A DNA stretch of 64,000 bases, from positions 434,001 through 498,000 of the forward strand of contig CBDCVQ010000019.1 in the NCBI GenBank assembly GCA_965223165.1, in the 5' to 3' direction. The stretch's first letter is position 1. Every line of letters begins with the position of its first letter. This document shows, one piece after another, positions 9,013 to 16,537 of this stretch. The notes under the pieces were generated by a model. It was not told the origin of the DNA, ran no database searches, and worked only from the letters and a program-made list of their open reading frames with translations. The position numbers were made by a program, and so were the translations under genes. The DNA comes from JABDMH01 sp965223165 (GTDB taxonomy: Bacteria; Bacteroidota; Bacteroidia; Chitinophagales; Saprospiraceae).

Positions 9013-10200
9013 ATGAAGCTTCTAAAGACAGTCTGGATACTCGGAGTCCTGGTCATGGTGGGCTGCGAAAAGATCATTCCAGAGGCTCCGGCAGAGTCTG
9101 AACTCCTGGACGGGCCTATGGAGGGGCTGACCTTTGCAGAGCAGGGTCAGTTTTTGGCGGGAGACATTGCCTTCAATGATCAAATCTTCACGGTGGAGAC
9201 GGGATTAGGTCCCACCTTTGTGGCCAACTCGTGCGGCAGCTGTCACGCCGGTGATGGCAAAGGTCATCCATTCACCACTTTGACCAGGTTTGGGCAGACG
9301 GCGCCCAATCAGCCGGCATCCGCCGTGGGTGCCCCCCAACTCCAGAATCGCGCCATTCCCGGACATTTACCCGAAGAACTTCCCCCCGGGGTGCCTTCGA
9401 TGGATTTCACTCCGCCGGCCGTCACCGGACTCGGACTGCTGAGCGCGCTAACGGACGAACAGATTCTAGCACAGGCGGATCCTGACGATCTGGATGGAGA
9501 TGGTATTTCGGGCGTACCCAATATGATCGTGCCTCCGGATTACTTTGTACCGCTTCCCCTGCATCAAGGTATGGAAGGGACTTACGTCGGGCGATTTGGC
9601 AAGAAAGGAGCTGCCATCGATCTCCTGCAACAGACCGTCGGAGCATACAAGGAAGATATGGGGATCAACAGTACCTTCGAACCCATTGACCCTTCCAGCG
9701 GTCTTTCGATGGATCCCGAGGTGTCGGACAAGGAGATCCGGGATGTCGTATTCTACCTGCGCACCCTGAAGGCGCCCATTCCTCGTGACCAGGATCATCC
9801 GTCAGTTCAGGCCGGCAGGCAACTATTTGACCAAATCAACTGCAGTGGATGCCACACCCCATCATGGACCACCGGACCGTCAGACATAGAGGCATTGGCC
9901 AACCGGACATTTCACCCCTATACCGACCTACTCCTTCACGATATGGGGCCTGGCCTGGACGATCAGGTGACCGAGGGCTCTGCGGAGACCTACGAATGGA
10001 AAACCCCTGCACTTTGGGGCCTGGGCCTCTCGCCCGATGCGCAAGGGGGCTCTTTCTTCCTCATGCATGACGGGCGTGCCCGAAGCATAGAGGAGGCCAT
10101 CTCAATGCATGGAGGCGAGGCCGCTGCCAGTCGAGATGCCTTTCAAGCGCTTTCGGCCTCAGAAAGGGACAACCTTTTGCAATTTCTACATGCCCTTTAA
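9013..10200 (+). CDS. di-heme oxidoreductase family lipoprotein (DHOR, DUF1111)
   Basis: A 395-residue lipoprotein (lipobox 'VMVGC' near residue 18) with two c-type heme motifs: CGSCH near residue 75 and CSGCH near residue 280. The rest fits the di-heme 'thiol oxidoreductase' family ('SALTDEQILAQADPDDLDGD', 'GRFGKKGA', 'FLMHDGRARSIEEAI'). The family is a periplasmic redox protein often found with iron-uptake genes in other bacteria; the physiological substrate is not settled. It is the first gene of a three-gene operon with a Rieske protein and a porin, behind a promoter overlapping a metal-repressor box. Confidence 0.85.
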   Translation: MKLLKTVWILGVLVMVGCEKIIPEAPAESELLDGPMEGLTFAEQGQFLAGDIAFNDQIFTVETGLGPTFVANSCGSCHAGDGKGHPFTTLTRFGQTAPNQPASAVGAPQLQNRAIPGHLPEELPPGVPSMDFTPPAVTGLGLLSALTDEQILAQADPDDLDGDGISGVPNMIVPPDYFVPLPLHQGMEGTYVGRFGKKGAAIDLLQQTVGAYKEDMGINSTFEPIDPSSGLSMDPEVSDKEIRDVVFYLRTLKAPIPRDQDHPSVQAGRQLFDQINCSGCHTPSWTTGPSDIEALANRTFHPYTDLLLHDMGPGLDDQVTEGSAETYEWKTPALWGLGLSPDAQGGSFFLMHDGRARSIEEAISMHGGEAAASRDAFQALSASERDNLLQFLHAL

Positions 10201-10209
10201 AGACACGGA

Positions 10210-10629
10210 ATGGACAGAAATACTTTCATCCGAACATGTGGTATGAGTTGCCTGGGTGTATTGGGTGGACTTTCTGTGGGATGCGTAGGAGGAAGACTTT
10301 TGACAGGCGAAATCGAAGGTTCGTACCTGACTATACCGATACGGTCGTTTGAAGGCAAAGAACCCAAGGGCTATGTGATTGTGCAACATCCCAACCTTCG
10401 CTATCCTATCTGCCTGTATCGGTTTTCGCAAAGCGACTATGTGGCCCTCTGGATGCGTTGCACCCATCAGGGCACGGAGCTTCAAGTATTTGGAGATCGA
10501 GTCGAATGTCCGGCCCATGGGAGTGCCTTTGATAGCCACGGACGAGTACAAAATGGGCCGGCGGATGCCAACCTGAGGTCATTTCCCGTAGAGGTAGAAG
10601 ACGAATCGATCAAAATCGACCTTTCATGA
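10210..10629 (+). CDS. Rieske [2Fe-2S] protein
   Basis: A 139-residue single-domain Rieske protein. The cluster ligands are visible as 'CTHQG' and 'CPAHGS', spaced as in the family. The N-terminus ('MDRNTFIRTCGMSCLGVLGG', then 'LSVGC') is a hydrophobic export signal with a plausible lipobox Cys, so it is probably anchored on the periplasmic side. It starts 9 bp after the di-heme protein and its stop overlaps the next start by 4 bp. A role as electron partner of the di-heme protein is an inference from the operon. Confidence 0.85.
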   Translation: MDRNTFIRTCGMSCLGVLGGLSVGCVGGRLLTGEIEGSYLTIPIRSFEGKEPKGYVIVQHPNLRYPICLYRFSQSDYVALWMRCTHQGTELQVFGDRVECPAHGSAFDSHGRVQNGPADANLRSFPVEVEDESIKIDLS

Positions 10630-11855
10630 TGTACCGCCTATGCACGGCAATATTGTTCTTCTCGATGCACTTGGCATCGGCACAGATTGACACCTCCCTG
10701 CTCAAAAGGCAAGCCGTCGATTCAGAGCTCTCCGGTGCCATGAATATGGACGCAGTCTATAACCGTCCCTTTCTCGCTGTCGGCAAGTCGCCGGTATCGC
10801 TCGGAGGATACATCGAGGCCGACTATCAGTATATGGGTGAAGATGGCATCACCGAGGGCCATACTTTTCGAATACCTAGATTAACACTTTTCGTAGCGAG
10901 CGGCTTGCATCGACAGATCAAGTTTCTCTCGGAAATCGAGCTGGAAGAGGGCGGAAAGGAAATCGCCATTGAGTTTGCTGCGCTGGATTTGACCCTATCC
11001 CCTCTTTTCAACCTGCGTGGTGGTATATTCATGAATCCCATTGGCTCATTTAATCAGAATCACGATGGGCCTAAATGGGAATTTGTGGATCGCCCCATTT
11101 CCGCTACTCAAATGTTGCCGGCGACTTGGAGCAATGTGGGATTTGGCATCTATGGCAAAAAATATCAGAAAAATTGGGTGTTCGGTTACGAATTCTACCT
11201 ATCGAACGGCTTTAATGATGCCATCATCGACAACGAGGAAAACAAAACCTTTCTTCCTGCCGCCAAGGCCAATGCAGAGCGCTTTGAAGAAACCACCAAT
11301 GGACAACCGCTCATCACTGGCAAGGTGGCTTTCGGCCATGAAAATATTGGGGAGATCGGGCTCTCGTACATGGGTGGCATTTACAACAAATTTGAAGAGG
11401 ATGGTCTACAGCTGGATAAGAAACGGCGACTCGACGTATTCGCTATCGATGTGCGCTCGTCCATACCTGGCCTGGGCACACAGCTTGTCGGCGAATGGGC
11501 ATGGGTAGCCGTCGATGTACCGTCCACTTTCACCCAGCAGTACGGAGACCGCCAAAAGGGGGGCTTTCTAGATATCATCCAACCCGTGCTGAAGGGCAGT
11601 GCCTTGGGATTTGATGCCGCAACGCTCAACCTCGCCCTTCGCCTCGAATATGTCGATTGGAACGTGGGTTCGTTTGTTGAAACGGGGGGCAACATTTCCG
11701 AGGATATCTGGGCATTGGTCCCCGCCATTAGCGTGAGACCCACCGCCCAGACCGTGCTGCGACTCAACTATCGCATCATGAAGCAGCAGGACATCCTGGG
11801 TAATCCACCTGCCAATATTCGAGGCATCCAATTAGGATTCTCCTCCTATTTCTGA
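10626..11855 (+). CDS. outer-membrane porin (phosphate-selective porin O/P-like)
   Basis: A 409-residue beta-barrel protein with a cleavable signal peptide ending 'HLASAQ'. The body alternates polar and aromatic residues in strand-length segments ('SLGGYIEADYQYMG', 'GGIFMNPIGSFNQNHDGPKW', 'LRLNYRIMKQQ') and ends in Phe ('GFSSYF'), as outer-membrane barrels do. It overlaps the Rieske gene by 4 bp, so co-translation is likely. With the metal-regulator box upstream, uptake of a metal or metal complex is a reasonable guess; the solute cannot be read from the sequence. Confidence 0.8.
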   Translation: MMYRLCTAILFFSMHLASAQIDTSLLKRQAVDSELSGAMNMDAVYNRPFLAVGKSPVSLGGYIEADYQYMGEDGITEGHTFRIPRLTLFVASGLHRQIKFLSEIELEEGGKEIAIEFAALDLTLSPLFNLRGGIFMNPIGSFNQNHDGPKWEFVDRPISATQMLPATWSNVGFGIYGKKYQKNWVFGYEFYLSNGFNDAIIDNEENKTFLPAAKANAERFEETTNGQPLITGKVAFGHENIGEIGLSYMGGIYNKFEEDGLQLDKKRRLDVFAIDVRSSIPGLGTQLVGEWAWVAVDVPSTFTQQYGDRQKGGFLDIIQPVLKGSALGFDAATLNLALRLEYVDWNVGSFVETGGNISEDIWALVPAISVRPTAQTVLRLNYRIMKQQDILGNPPANIRGIQLGFSSYF

Positions 11856-11863
11856 GTGAGCAG

Positions 11864-13189
11864 TTGCCCCGCCCATCCATGCGGCGGATCTGGAGCCAAA
11901 TAAGTGGCAGCCACATTTCTGCGCCTGTACATAAGAAGCCTAAGACAGATATTTACTATCTTATTATTAGACTTCCATCATCCGTAGCCGTGACGTCATT
12001 TATATCTATCTGGACCTGTGCCCTGCTTTTATTGAGCTCCGTCAATGCAGGGGCTGACCAAATGCTCTCCAACGATCGGTGGCTGCTCGAGTGGACGATG
12101 GCAGAGAAGGACTATCGCAAGTCCAAGCGCCGCATCGAATCAGATACCTACTTCGACGCATCGCAAGCCAGCCTGAACGGGGTGGCGCTCCAGATAAAGG
12201 AGATCCACACCCGAGGAAAAACGTCTCTTACCTATTGGCGAAAATCATATACCGTCTCGTTGGAGGAAGCCCACACCTTTCGCAGCAAGGACGGTCCTAA
12301 ACAACTAAAGAAGTTCTATTTATTAAGTATGTCCATGGATCATGGCTGCTTTCACAACCGGCTGGCGTTCCATTGCTTTGAGGAGCTTGGGTTGTTTCCC
12401 CTATTTTATCAATACACGGAGCTACAGATTAACGGTCAATCGGAAGGAATTTATTTGCTGGTCCAGCGACCTGCAGATTATGCCCTTCAAGAGGTAAATT
12501 CTCCGGGGATATTGAGGCGCGGCTCCACAGATTTTGTCGTCAAGGAAAAATATGCCAAAGGCATCGCTGAAGCGGATCGGAAAAAATACATGGCTAGCTT
12601 TGCTGCTATACGAAGACTCTGTAGCAAAGAAAAGGGAGCGCAACTGTTTGAGTCATTGCAAAACCACATAGACCTAGAGGCCTATTTTTCCTGGCTATCT
12701 GTGAACTACCTCTTGCGAAACGGGGATTATACGGATGAACTATTTTACTATGTGCTTCCCGACCGACAGGAGATAAAATTTGGCATTATTCCCTGGGATT
12801 TTGATGACATTCTTGCCAGTGCCCCACACGAGGGAAATGCAGCACGCAATTACGAATTTCGAAATCACTTATTATTCTCTTCGGAGGATCGGCTCGATCG
12901 GGTCATTGCCAAGGACCCCTTTGTCTATGGAAAATATTTGGAGCAACTACTCGTCACCTATGAGCGTCTGGATCCCTCGGTCATCTCTACCATCTTTGCA
13001 CAGATTAAACTCGAGTTAGCTCCCTATATGCTGGATGCAGACATATTAGAGATTTCGAAGCATGACCTGTATCCATTAGACGACTGGTCGACCCAAGAAC
13101 AAATTCTCACTGGCACCGAGGATTACTTAAAGAATCGACGCCATCAGACCATGAGGACCGCTACCCACCAACGCCAGGCCCAACAATAG
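11864..13189 (+). CDS. CotH-like kinase family protein
   Basis: A 441-residue frame with the CotH core: 'LQIKEIHTRGKTSLTYWRKS', 'YLLSMSMDHGCFHNRLAFHC', 'QINGQSEGIYLLVQRPAD' and 'FGIIPWDFDDILA'. The last holds the Asp-rich metal-binding motif of this atypical protein-kinase-like fold. The likely start is the GTG at 11990, which places a signal peptide ('FISIWTCALLLLSSVNAGA') at the N-terminus; the ATG at 11864 gives an extra 42 residues with no family support. The protein would be exported. It sits 9 bp after the porin gene but may be a separate unit. Substrate unknown. Confidence 0.78.
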   Translation: MPRPSMRRIWSQISGSHISAPVHKKPKTDIYYLIIRLPSSVAVTSFISIWTCALLLLSSVNAGADQMLSNDRWLLEWTMAEKDYRKSKRRIESDTYFDASQASLNGVALQIKEIHTRGKTSLTYWRKSYTVSLEEAHTFRSKDGPKQLKKFYLLSMSMDHGCFHNRLAFHCFEELGLFPLFYQYTELQINGQSEGIYLLVQRPADYALQEVNSPGILRRGSTDFVVKEKYAKGIAEADRKKYMASFAAIRRLCSKEKGAQLFESLQNHIDLEAYFSWLSVNYLLRNGDYTDELFYYVLPDRQEIKFGIIPWDFDDILASAPHEGNAARNYEFRNHLLFSSEDRLDRVIAKDPFVYGKYLEQLLVTYERLDPSVISTIFAQIKLELAPYMLDADILEISKHDLYPLDDWSTQEQILTGTEDYLKNRRHQTMRTATHQRQAQQ

Positions 13190-13205
13190 CTCTTGCATCG
13201 AAATA

Positions 13206-14183
13206 TTATCGGTGATCCTGCTCCCGAACGTCCCGATCCAGGTCAGGAAAAACATGAGCTATTTTCTTCTGAATATAGTCGCCATAGGTCTCGCTATCGT
13301 GCAGGCCCTTCTCCTGCTCTGGAATTAAGGGTGAGGGTACCGGACGAATGGCCGCATCAAAATTAGGATCGAAGAAAAAGGGATAAGAATACCTGTCTAG
13401 TCCACTGGCATTGAGTACCCGGTGGGGCGTGGATCGGTAATAGCCGCCGGTCAGCCGCTCGAGCATATCGCCTATGTTGCAAACGAAGGAATTAGGTATG
13501 AACGGTACGGACAGCCATTGTCCTTGGGACTTCACCTGAAGGCCTCCAACCTCGTCTTGCTTCAGCATTGTGAGCACCCCATAATCAGTATGTTCCCCAA
13601 CACTCCATTGGGCTTGCTCCAGGGCTTTCGTGGTCAAAGGAGGATAGTGGAAAATTCGAAAGAGCGTCAATGGCTCATCTGTGTAATGATTTCGGAAAAA
13701 ATCCCCAGGCAAGTGTAGACTTAGGGCGAGACCCCTCATCAGGTGGTGACCGAGATCGGTCATAGCCGCCATATAAGCCAGTACGGTCTGTTTAAAGCCT
13801 GCTTGGGAAGGAAACAGATTTTTACCGTGCAAGAGAAGGCCCGCATTTACCCGAGGGTCGTTGTCGTCCAACTCAGCACCAAAGTAAAGCCCCTCCTTCT
13901 GATCCGGTTTGCCAGAAGTCAGTTCGTCGCCAATAGGGAAGAAGCCTCTCCAAGCGCGCCCGCCCAATGACATCCGGATCTTCATTTTGTCTGATAAGTC
14001 TTGGGCAAAGAACTGCTTGCTGTACCCTTCCAAGGCGGATTGCAAGTCTGTAGACACTCCATGGCCTTGGATGTAGAAGAATCCGGATGAAGTGCAGGCC
14101 TCCCTGATCTGATCTCCTATCGCCTGACCGTTGTGCTCGCCCGAGATGAGGGGAGAGATGTCAATGACTGGCAGATTGTGCAT
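13206..14183 (-). CDS. isopenicillin-N-synthase-like 2-oxoglutarate/Fe(II) dioxygenase
   Basis: A 325-residue oxygenase of the IPNS/2OG-Fe(II) family. It begins 'LPVIDISPLI' as these enzymes do, has the DIOX_N region 'SGFFYIQGHGV', and carries the iron ligands in 'GEHTDYGVLTMLKQDEVGGL' (H-x-D) and 'RSTPHRVLN' (distal His). The co-substrate-binding R-x-S region reads 'RYSYPFFFDP'. The substrate is unknown. A TAACTTTG box on the minus strand at 14188-14195 is so close to the ATG that the mRNA would have almost no leader; that promoter is doubtful. The gene is convergent with the CotH gene, 16 bp apart. Confidence 0.85.
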   Translation of the reverse strand: MHNLPVIDISPLISGEHNGQAIGDQIREACTSSGFFYIQGHGVSTDLQSALEGYSKQFFAQDLSDKMKIRMSLGGRAWRGFFPIGDELTSGKPDQKEGLYFGAELDDNDPRVNAGLLLHGKNLFPSQAGFKQTVLAYMAAMTDLGHHLMRGLALSLHLPGDFFRNHYTDEPLTLFRIFHYPPLTTKALEQAQWSVGEHTDYGVLTMLKQDEVGGLQVKSQGQWLSVPFIPNSFVCNIGDMLERLTGGYYRSTPHRVLNASGLDRYSYPFFFDPNFDAAIRPVPSPLIPEQEKGLHDSETYGDYIQKKIAHVFPDLDRDVREQDHR

Positions 14184-14231
14184 ATTACAAAGTTATGTGG
14201 GATAGGTAAGAAAAAAAATCCTTGTGTGTGT

Positions 14232-14246
14232 TACCAATAATTGGTA
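14232..14246. promoter_or_regulatory. candidate ParD operator
   Basis: TACCAATAATTGGTA is a perfect 7-bp inverted repeat around one base, 20 bp upstream of parD. Ribbon-helix-helix antitoxins repress their operons through such palindromes. A TATTTTG promoter-like string follows directly. Confidence 0.55.
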
Positions 14247-14266
14247 TTTTGGTGTAAAAGAGATTC

Positions 14267-14518
14267 ATGGGAAGGAATACATCAGTTTCATTGGGCAAGC
14301 ATTTTGAAGAATTCATTCAATACAGAATTAAGGAGGGAAGGTACAAGAACGCAAGTGAAGTTATTAGAGCAGGACTGAGGCTGTTGGAAGCGGAGGAACA
14401 AAAATTCTATGCATTGAAATCAGCAATTGAAGAAGGTATAGATAGTGGCATTGCAATCGACTTTGAACCAAATGAATTTTTGGAACAAATCAAGGAAGAA
14501 AGGAGACTTAATGGCTAA
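14267..14518 (+). CDS. parD: ParD-like ribbon-helix-helix antitoxin
   Basis: An 83-residue type II antitoxin. The N-terminal ribbon-helix-helix 'TSVSLGKHFEEFIQYRIKEG' and 'YKNASEVIRAGLRLLE' fits ParD/CopG DNA-binding dimers, and the acidic C-terminal tail would wrap the toxin. Its last 8 bases overlap the start of parE. It would repress its own promoter through the palindrome at 14232-14246. This is the only parD in the window, although parE is present twice. Confidence 0.87.
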   Translation: MGRNTSVSLGKHFEEFIQYRIKEGRYKNASEVIRAGLRLLEAEEQKFYALKSAIEEGIDSGIAIDFEPNEFLEQIKEERRLNG

Positions 14519-14813
14519 TTACAAATTAACGAAGAAGGCCGTTCAAGATCTAAAACAAATTTGGAATTATACTTTTAACAATTGGTCAGAAGGACAGGCT
14601 GATAAATATTATAAGGAGATCATAAAACACTGTTCAGAAGTTGCCAGCAATCCAACAGTAGGAAGACGATATGAAGACCTTTTAAACGGATTAAGGGGCT
14701 CAAAAGTGAACAGGCATATCGTGTTCTATAGACAACTATCTCCCGACCAAATTGAAGTAGAGAGAATACTTCATGAACGCATGGATTTGGAATCAAGATT
14801 ATCGGAAGAATGA
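14511..14813 (+). CDS. parE: ParE/RelE-superfamily toxin, copy 1
   Basis: A 100-residue toxin ('YKLTKKAVQDLKQIWNYT', 'GRRYEDLLNGLRGSKVNRHI', 'VERILHERMDLESRL'), which matches ParE proteins. Family members poison DNA gyrase when free of ParD. Start chosen at ATG 14511, inside the end of parD. The first four bases (TTAA at 14508-14511) are the point where the second copy at 18607 resumes after an IS. The A+T-rich codon use differs from neighbouring G+C-richer genes, consistent with acquisition from outside. Confidence 0.88.
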   Translation: MANYKLTKKAVQDLKQIWNYTFNNWSEGQADKYYKEIIKHCSEVASNPTVGRRYEDLLNGLRGSKVNRHIVFYRQLSPDQIEVERILHERMDLESRLSEE

Positions 14814-14957
14814 ATGCTCGCACACACATGCTTCATCATGCCAAGCTCCTACCGTCGGCACGTCAGATGCAGCAGAACTGGCATTGGTTTAGGTACAGCC
14901 TCTCCCCTAAAGCTTGAGCGCTACCCCATGTCCATTCCTGCCCCAAAAGATTGTATC

Positions 14958-15401
14958 ATGCGATCCGCAAACTCCATCATTCATATGCAACAACACATTG
15001 CTCAGGTCGCCATTGTCGTGCGTGACTACGACGAGGCCATCCGCTTCTATCAGGAGAAATTACACTTCAGACTGGTTGAGGATACCGTGCTGAGTGCTAC
15101 CAAGCGCTGGGTCGTGATGGCTCCGCCGGGCGCTAGTCAGACTTGCATTCTTTTGGCCCGGGCAGCCAATGAAGCGCAACGGGCTGCCGTAGGCAACCAA
15201 ACGGGAGGCCGGGTCTTCCTCTTCCTGTATACGGACAACTTTGATCGAGATTACACGGCTATGGTGTCGAAGGGTATCTCATTTGTTAGGCCGCCCAAGG
15301 AAGAACCCTATGGCAAGGTCGCCGTGTTTGAAGACCTATACGGTAATCTGTGGGATTTCATCGAGCCGAGTGACGACCATCGCTTGGCCAGATCCTTTTA
15401 G
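14958..15401 (+). CDS. VOC/glyoxalase superfamily protein, copy 1
   Basis: A 147-residue protein of the vicinal-oxygen-chelate fold. 'HIAQVAIVVRDYDEAIRFYQ' is the first beta-alpha unit with its metal His, and 'GKVAVFEDLYGNLWDFIEP' is the usual C-terminal strand with a metal Glu. Related proteins bind a divalent metal and act as lyases, dioxygenases or resistance proteins; which applies here cannot be said. Start taken at ATG 14958; ATG 14988 is possible. The copy at 19054 differs at 8 residues. Confidence 0.85.
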   Translation: MRSANSIIHMQQHIAQVAIVVRDYDEAIRFYQEKLHFRLVEDTVLSATKRWVVMAPPGASQTCILLARAANEAQRAAVGNQTGGRVFLFLYTDNFDRDYTAMVSKGISFVRPPKEEPYGKVAVFEDLYGNLWDFIEPSDDHRLARSF

Positions 15402-15460
15402 ATATGTTGTGCACTGCGCACACCGTAGGCGCTCAGAATTTATCAACATCCGCGCGGCAA

Positions 15461-16537
15461 AAGATCCCCGCCACCATTACAACTAACCGTCAATTAACGG
15501 TTAGCAATACCCATCTCTGGTCAAGCATTGCCGCAGGGCAAAATCTGGTCTGCCGTTGAGAACCAAAGGTCCCCGCCACCATTACAACTAACCGTCAATT
15601 AACGGTTAGCAGATCCATCCTCCGGTCGCTGAAAAGCGCAGGGCAAATCTAGCCTACCGATGAGACCAAAGATCCCCGCCACCACTACAACTAACCGACA
15701 ATTAACGGTTAGCAGACCTCCTTCTCCCGTCGCAGAACAGCACAGGTCAAATTCAGGCCTGCCGATGAGACCATAGATCCCCGCCAACATTACAACTAAG
15801 CGTCAATTGACGGTTAGCAAATCCATCCTCCGGTCGCCGATAAACGCAGGGCAAAATCTGGCCTACCGCTGAGACTAAAGATCCCCGCCATCATTACAAC
15901 TAAGCGTCAATTAACGGTTAGCAAATCCATCCTCTGGTCGCGGAAAAGCGTAGGGCAAAATTTGGCCTACCGTTGAGACCATAGATCCCCGCCAACATTA
16001 CAACTAAGCGTCAATTAACGGTTAGCAGATCCCTTCTCCCGTCGCAGAATAGCGCAGGGCAAAATCTGGCCTGCTGCCAAGACCAAAGATCCCCGCTATC
16101 ACTGCAACTAAGCGTCAATTAACGGTTAGCAAATCCATCCTCCGGTCGCGGATAAACGCAGGGCAAAATCTGGCCTGCTGCCATGACCAAAGATCCCTGC
16201 TATCACTACAACTAACCGTCAATTAACGGTTAGCAAACCCATCCTCCGGTCAAACATTACTACAAGTCAAATCTGGCCTGCCGTTGAGAACCAAAGATCC
16301 CCGCTATCATTACACCTAAGCGTCAATTAACGGTTAGCAGATCCATCCTCCGGTCGCGGAACAGCCCAGGGCAAATGCTGGCCTACCGTTGAGACCAAAG
16401 ATCCCGCCACCACTACAACTAACCGTCAATTAACGGTTAGCAAGCCCCTCCTCCGATCGCAGAACAGCGCAGGTCAAATGCTGGCCTGCCGATGAGACCA
16501 AACATCCCCGCCACCACTACAACTAACCGACAATTAA
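15461..16537 (+). repeat. tandem array B1, 11 units of ~104 bp
   Basis: Cores start (GTC/GAC of the GTCAATTA motif) at 15489, 15594, 15697, 15802, 15906, 16010, 16114, 16218, 16322, 16425 and 16529. The core reads about 'ATCCCCGCCACCATTACAA', then 'CTAACCGTCAATTAACGG' and 'TTAGCA'; when written CTAACCGT/ACGGTTAG it is an 8-bp inverted repeat around CAATTA. The eleventh core is cut at TTAA by the IS1634-like element. No gene is supported; short open frames here simply follow the repeat. Confidence 0.95.

Larger units (their letters stand above)
14508..15506 (+). repeat. segmental duplication, copy 1 (parE-VOC-array start)
   Basis: A 999-bp segment repeated at 18604-19602. The parE part is identical by eye, the parE-VOC spacer and the VOC gene differ at a few percent of positions, and the stretch after the VOC stop is identical again. 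Copy 1 is preceded by intact parD; copy 2 is preceded by the right end of an IS1634-like element. Confidence 0.92.

Noticed and set aside
14188..14195. TAACTTTG promoter for the dioxygenase gene
   Set aside because: It matches TAnnTTTG but lies 5 bp from the ATG and lacks a TTG at the right distance, so it is probably chance.
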